From positions 37,510,001 through 37,574,000 of the forward strand of contig CM075101.1 in NCBI GenBank assembly GCA_037576195.1: a DNA stretch of 64,000 nt, read 5' to 3'. Shown piece after piece: positions 59,108 through 64,000 of the stretch (the first letter of the stretch is position 1; every line of letters begins with the position of its first letter). A model generated the notes under the pieces. That model had not been told where the DNA came from. It saw only the letters and a list, made by a program, of their open reading frames with translations, and did not search any database. The stretch comes from Phytoseiulus persimilis (taxonomy: Eukaryota > Arthropoda > Arachnida > Mesostigmata > Phytoseiidae). A program made the position numbers and the translations under genes.

Positions 59108-62100
59108 ATTCTCCGCGGCCTAGGTCGAGATCCTTCTTCGATAGTGTAATTGTAAGCGTTACAAGATATGATGTATATGGTATTTCCGAGGAGAGCTCTA
59201 GAGAACTTTAGGACTTTTATATGGAATTTATTTTGGTGGGAAAAGCGTTGAGTGATTGCGGGACTGCATGCGCGGGCTCTCTCTCCGGACGAAGTGATCG
59301 TCGATACATTCGAGAGATGGCTGGAAGACTGTTCATGGAGATGGCAAAATGGAGTGTAGATGATCCGAGAAACGCGCTGCCCCCTCGTTCCTTGGGTCGT
59401 ATCACGAGCGGCCCATTGACTCCCCTACTAGCCCTCAGGGCGAATTTCTGGTCAGAGAAGAAGACGAGCGACGGCCGAGCGAGAAGCGAGTATTCAACGA
59501 GGGATGTTCATTATACAGATACAGTAGTATGAAAGAGCGAATAAGAGAATTCTTCGTTTGCACATTATGAAACGGCTTATCCCTCTAGTTCTAAGTCACA
59601 ATGATGAGAAGAGGCAACCCGCCAAACCGGGGGGCCTCTAGGCCCTCGAGGCTGTACAGCAGTGCATGCTTTCGAGATTACGGGTGGCTCATTGCCACCA
59701 TGCCCAACGACCTCCCCACATCAATATTCCACCTTCTCCAATGATTGCCGACCTCCTCCCCGCCCAAGATGCGAAGCTTTTCTGAAGAAAACGGTATCCA
59801 AGGATTCAAATGATGCATCGGAGTCTGGAGGTCTTCATATGGGCGCACAAGAACTTCTATTGAGTTTGGCTGAACGAATGGTTCCAGCCTTCGATTGGAC
59901 CTGGAGTTCAGTGACAAGAAACTCAGGAAATCGCTGAGTTAGGTCACCTCTGAAGTGACGAGCTACTCGCTGCTCGTTCCTGGAAGGAGGTGCGATTTTC
60001 AATGATCAAGAAGTCTTTTCAATTCTCCAAGGGTCAGATTTGGTATGATTCCTTCCCGATGACAGATCGGCCTTGCCATCGATTCCTGGAAGCCTGTTTT
60101 GGTTCACGGTTCGAACTCCGGCCATCACGATTCCCGCAGAATTCTTTCGAAATCCTCAACCCCTCAAGAGCAGTTTGGCTGCAGTGGTTGGGTGCTTTCC
60201 ATGTAGCACTTCCGGATCAGGGGTGCTCGGAGCTCTTGAATACCCGGCGACGTATCCACAGTGCCTCAGCCTGTTTGGATGCATCTGGAGTTGGATCAGA
60301 GCCAGAGATTCGGCATCACTGTGGTACCCCAAGAGGATCCGGAGCTCTTCAGTAACCCTCCAGCGCAGTCAGGATTGAAAACGGGTGACCGAGAGCTAGC
60401 GTTTGTTCGCTATGGAATGCGCCAAAGAGCGGTTTCGGTTCTAGAGCTTTTCATCACTATATGACCGAAATAAATATGATTAGAGTAATGGATGCACCAA
60501 GAATCCGCCGCAAAAAAAAGCCACAACGAGCCCGAGCAGACCGATGGGACCGGGTTGTATAAAGTGTTTTGCCGACAATAATTCCATGGCAGGCCATTAG
60601 AATATTCCGTGTTCCCTGGTGTTTAGCCACGGATCGAGACTGATCTAAGGGGAGTTTCTGTAGCAAGCAACTTTGACCCAGTGCCCCGAGATCACGGGTC
60701 ACGCATTTTTCCCGGCTATCAGGGCTGGTCTCGGGAGCGTTCCGTTGGCGGATCCGCAGTACTGATGTGGAACAATGGCGCGCATTCTCGTTCTCCTCCG
60801 TCGGCATTCTTCCCGGGATGGACATCGCGGCAGACTCAGCGCTTCATTTGCTCTCTGTTGCAGAATTATGCGCTCATCCCTGTTTTTCTGCGTAACTTGA
60901 ACGGGACGTCTGCTTGAGCTGAACTTTGCACAGAGGTAGGGTCGAACTGTGAGGATCATGACCCCATCGAACGAGATTCCTATCGGCTCCCTTGTTGAGG
61001 GAAACAACACGTAACTCCAGTTTGATGCAAAATAATGCCCGCCCAACTGTTTTCGCTTCAACTTTTGAGAAAAAACGTTAGATGGAACTGGAATCAGTAC
61101 CGCGCTTGGATGCCGTACTTCGGGGCACGATACCGTCGTCAGGGTTTCAATTTCCTATCTCCGGTGACCACTTCACTGGGAATACGCGGAATCACCGTTT
61201 TCCATTCGCTGCGCTTATTCAATTTCCTCCGGAAATCTCGGAATCGTTTCCGGATGTGTCTCCGAAACTATAACGAAGCCATCATGATTCGGAGTTAGGA
61301 TCCAGAGCGGGGCAAAGCCCAGCTCAATCTGACGTTTGTTTTTCGAAGGTACAAAGGTACAAAGAATACGGGGTGTGGTCGTCATTTTGCAACGAATCGA
61401 AGTTGTGCGATTCGCGTTCCCTATGGTTCGTTTCCCGGAAACGCGGCCGATAGGAATCCCGATTGAGTCATGATGCTCAGAGTGAAACCCAACCACTGTG
61501 CGAATTTCAGCTCAATCGATGGTTGCGTTCAGAGAATCAATAGGAAAATAGGAGTGCCCGCATAATTTGCAACAGAGTGTCGTAAGAACAGCAATGATCG
61601 AGGATGCGGCCGTTTTTGCGGTTAGCGGCGTCAGCGGAATCGAAACGGGTCAGCCGATCTTCAAGGGGTGCGGTTGAGAACTCGGATGTGCGAGTAAGAG
61701 CAGACTTGGAGTTTCGGAGTCCGCAGGGGATTCCGACCCGCACAGCAATACCCTGCCGAAGCCGATCGGAAGATTCGGAGGTTTAGAAACGGAAATGCTC
61801 AATATTGCAAGTTGCTCCGCATCAAAGCCATCACAAGGGAGTTGCTGTGGGGCTCTGGAGCAGGTTGTGAAATCGATGGAATGCTAAGTGACAAGTCCGA
61901 TGATGAGCCATCATTCCAAGGATAGAGCAGTTGTTCATGATTAATCCGTTTCTCGGATTCTCAGCCTCAGACGTCCCACGAAGATTGCAGAGGAGCTGAA
62001 AGGGCCACATCTTTGTCTGTCCGTTGCGGTCATCATATTGAGTTTATGTACCACTGGAGATAGCAAAACTGATCTCTCGCGAACTTGGGGCCGGTTCCGC

Positions 62101-63103
62101 GCAGAGCGATCTAACTCGCCTTCATGCCCAAACATGCAACAGAAACTCAGAGAGGTGGGCTACATTGGGGGAAGACGGAGATCCAGAGTGTATGGCTGGG
62201 CGATTCGAGCCGTTGCAGACTAAAAACTCCATCAGCTCCATAGAATTTTGGAACAGCAAATTCGAGAACCTGTTGAACAGAACGGTCTGCACGGAATAAT
62301 TGTGAACTTTCGGAAGAGCCGTTTCATGTTAGATGCGAAAATACTTTTGGCCATCGTCCAGCCAGTTCTACGAGCTCTGATGGTGATACATCCTCGAGCA
62401 AGACCTCCATCGAAGGAGCCATCGATAGCTCGACGATGTATCACTCCGTCATCCTTCGTACATTTCGCTTAATATCCATAGAGAACCTTATTCACATAAG
62501 CGAATCGTTTAGCCCTTATCGGTGTCCTCCGCTGCTCTCTCACCTGAGATCGACGCAGCGTGACTCCATGAAGTCTGAAAACGCGGTGGAGATCGCGTGG
62601 TGTACTCGGTGTCAAGTTCCGTGGTTTGATGCGGTGAATCGCCTAAGCTCCCCCAGAAACATCAGCTCATCGGTCGCTCCATGAAGAGGGCCCCGATCGA
62701 TCGATTACCATTTTTTGTGCACCTGGAACGCCTTGTAAAAGGCATAGCGCTCATGGTCTCGCTGATTCCCGTTTTTTTTTCACCACGAGTGTCTCCCCAT
62801 CTTCTTTTTCTCATGCTGTGCAGGGAGATTGGTCGTAGACATCGTGGGAAAGACGAGGACTATTGGAATGACGGTGGAGAAACGAATAGAACGGGTGCGA
62901 GAGCCAGTACGAAATCACGGAAACGTGGTCGTCCATATCCCAGCGAGCATCTGCAAGGGAGAAGGACTGGGATACGGGAGCGTGAGCTTCGACAGTGGCG
63001 ATTTGAGCCGAAAAGCTCGGTCACAGCGGCCCGCTGCTTCACTTGATGGAAAGCGGCAGGACCGCAGGCCGAATCAGCGCATCAGAAACGGAGTCACCGG
63101 CTC
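59108..63103. other. Four kilobases without a supported gene
   Basis: It begins with the GTF2E2 3' UTR. Open stretches such as 59221-59532, 59990-60355 and 60699-61061 have no recognisable domain, and overlapping frames on both strands are equally open. Confidence 0.4.
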
Positions 63104-63178
63104 GTTGGCCGTGTGGCATAAACCAACGCCTTGGGTGCCACGCTAAGCTAGCAATCGCGGGTTCGATCCCCGGCCGAC
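63104..63178 (+). repeat. tRNA-like element (decayed tRNA or tRNA-derived SINE head)
   Basis: A 75-nt stretch contains a perfect RNA polymerase III B box, GGTTCGATCC, at 63160-63169, and an A-box-like GTGTGGCATAAACC upstream. The ends GTTGGCC and GGCCGAC can pair over seven positions, but that pairing competes with the T stem, so a proper cloverleaf does not form. An AACAAAAATTT tail follows. This suits a SINE head or a tRNA pseudogene more than a working tRNA. Confidence 0.45.
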
Positions 63179-64000
63179 AACAAAAATTTCTTATGTGGTA
63201 AAAAGAGGATTTAATTTATATCAGAATTAAATCTGAACCATCTTAAGACTCAAGCCCACCGCCCGCAATGGGATTTGCGAGGCGATAGGGAGTGGTACTG
63301 AAGCGATACCGAAAGGTGATCCCGGGACACTCCTGAGGGCTGGCTGAGAGGTTCAGCCGGAAAACAAAGAACAGACACGGAGTGCTCAAAACCAGCGTCA
63401 TCGGGAGCTTCGTATAACGCCATGAATGTAAATCCAGGTCCGAAATTCAGTGCCCTGGATGGGGGCCGCATTCGGCTCGCGCATTTTCCCTCCCTGGTCG
63501 CGAAAATTCTCTCCTCGGTCTTTCGCGTTTGCAGCTTTCACTTCCAAGTGGGGGTCGCAAAACCGGGTTTGATACCCGGTTCCGGACCCGGGTATCCGAG
63601 GCTGGACCTCCGATGCTCGACCACCGATTTGATGAGTTGATTCCGGGGCTGATGCGACCATTTTTCTGGAGTTCGTGGACCTGGGCACTCGAGGCCGAAC
63701 CCGGATATTCGAGGCTCGGTCCGTGGACCCGGGTACCCGGTTCCTGATACTCAGGTAGTCTTGACCCCTACTCCCAAGCCAGAGAATCTTTCCGAGAATT
63801 TCATCTGCGAGCACAGCTTACTTTTCGAAGAACGTTCCTTCCAATCTCAAATGGGTTTTGCTAATTCTCTGAGAAGGGTCTATGAACTCTGATTACGAAT
63901 GCTGCGCTTGCGAGGCCGTGGCACTTTTTGCTGTTGGAGCGATCATCACGACCTGGATCGAACAGGTAATGATTATTATCAAGACCATCCCGCACAAACA
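63179..64000. other. Repeat-rich end of window
   Basis: After the tRNA-like element lies a short AT-rich hairpin (GATTTAATT ... AATTAAATC, about 63209-63235). Degenerate words follow at about 63560-63750 (ACCCGG, GGTATCCGAGGCT and variants), including one unit like those at 6995-7240. No gene is supported. Confidence 0.4.
63636..63690. repeat. Copy of the 7-kb short tandem repeat unit
   Basis: GTTGATTCCGGGGCTGATGC followed by GACCATTTTTCTGGAGTTCG has the same word order as the units at about 7050-7145. The two loci lie 56 kb apart. Confidence 0.45.

Noticed and set aside
1..64000. CRISPR arrays, operons, prophage or other bacterial features
   Set aside because: No direct-repeat/spacer pattern or bacterial gene order; the window is plainly eukaryotic.

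Overview
This is a window of animal nuclear DNA. Every secure gene is a metazoan housekeeping or signalling gene, most are split by short GT-AG introns, and protein-coding sequence lies on both strands. Base composition is near balanced, most introns are 90-500 bp, and genes are close together. The protein sequences read as arthropod. A small-genome mite (phytoseiid-like) would fit, but that placement is an inference from impression, not from a search.

Layout: 0.2-3.8 kb holds a decayed, minus-strand LTR retroelement (gag plus protease remnants, no reverse transcriptase seen). 3.8-7.8 kb is gene-poor and contains a 609-bp foldback element and a degenerate short tandem repeat. 8.0-12.2 kb is the most coherent block: HYOU1 (ER chaperone, minus) and XBP1 (unfolded-protein-response factor, plus) stand head to head across a 571-bp shared promoter region. 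XBP1 carries a 23-nt IRE1-type intron between two hairpins. 17.4-20.8 kb is an 11-exon very-long-chain acyl-CoA dehydrogenase (minus). 22.1-23.7 kb is a two-exon MRNIP homologue (DNA repair, plus).

24.4-29.3 kb holds two apparent multi-exon genes, one per strand, that I could not identify. 30.8-38.7 kb is a 17-exon TRPM2-like channel (plus) with a C-terminal NUDT9-H domain; its first exon(s) were not found. Calcineurin B lies on the minus strand from 42.1 to 48.8 kb with large introns, its initiator-Met exon being further upstream. 57.9-59.1 kb is GTF2E2 (TFIIE beta, plus). A decayed tRNA-like element sits at 63.1 kb.

Functional links: HYOU1 and XBP1 belong to one pathway (ER stress), and their arrangement suggests co-regulation. 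TRPM2-type channels and calcineurin are both parts of calcium signalling, but their neighbourhood here is probably coincidental. About half of the window (12.3-17.3, 38.7-42.0, 48.8-57.8 and 59.1-63.1 kb) has no gene that I can support. All exon boundaries were placed by eye from homology, GT-AG signals and phase agreement.
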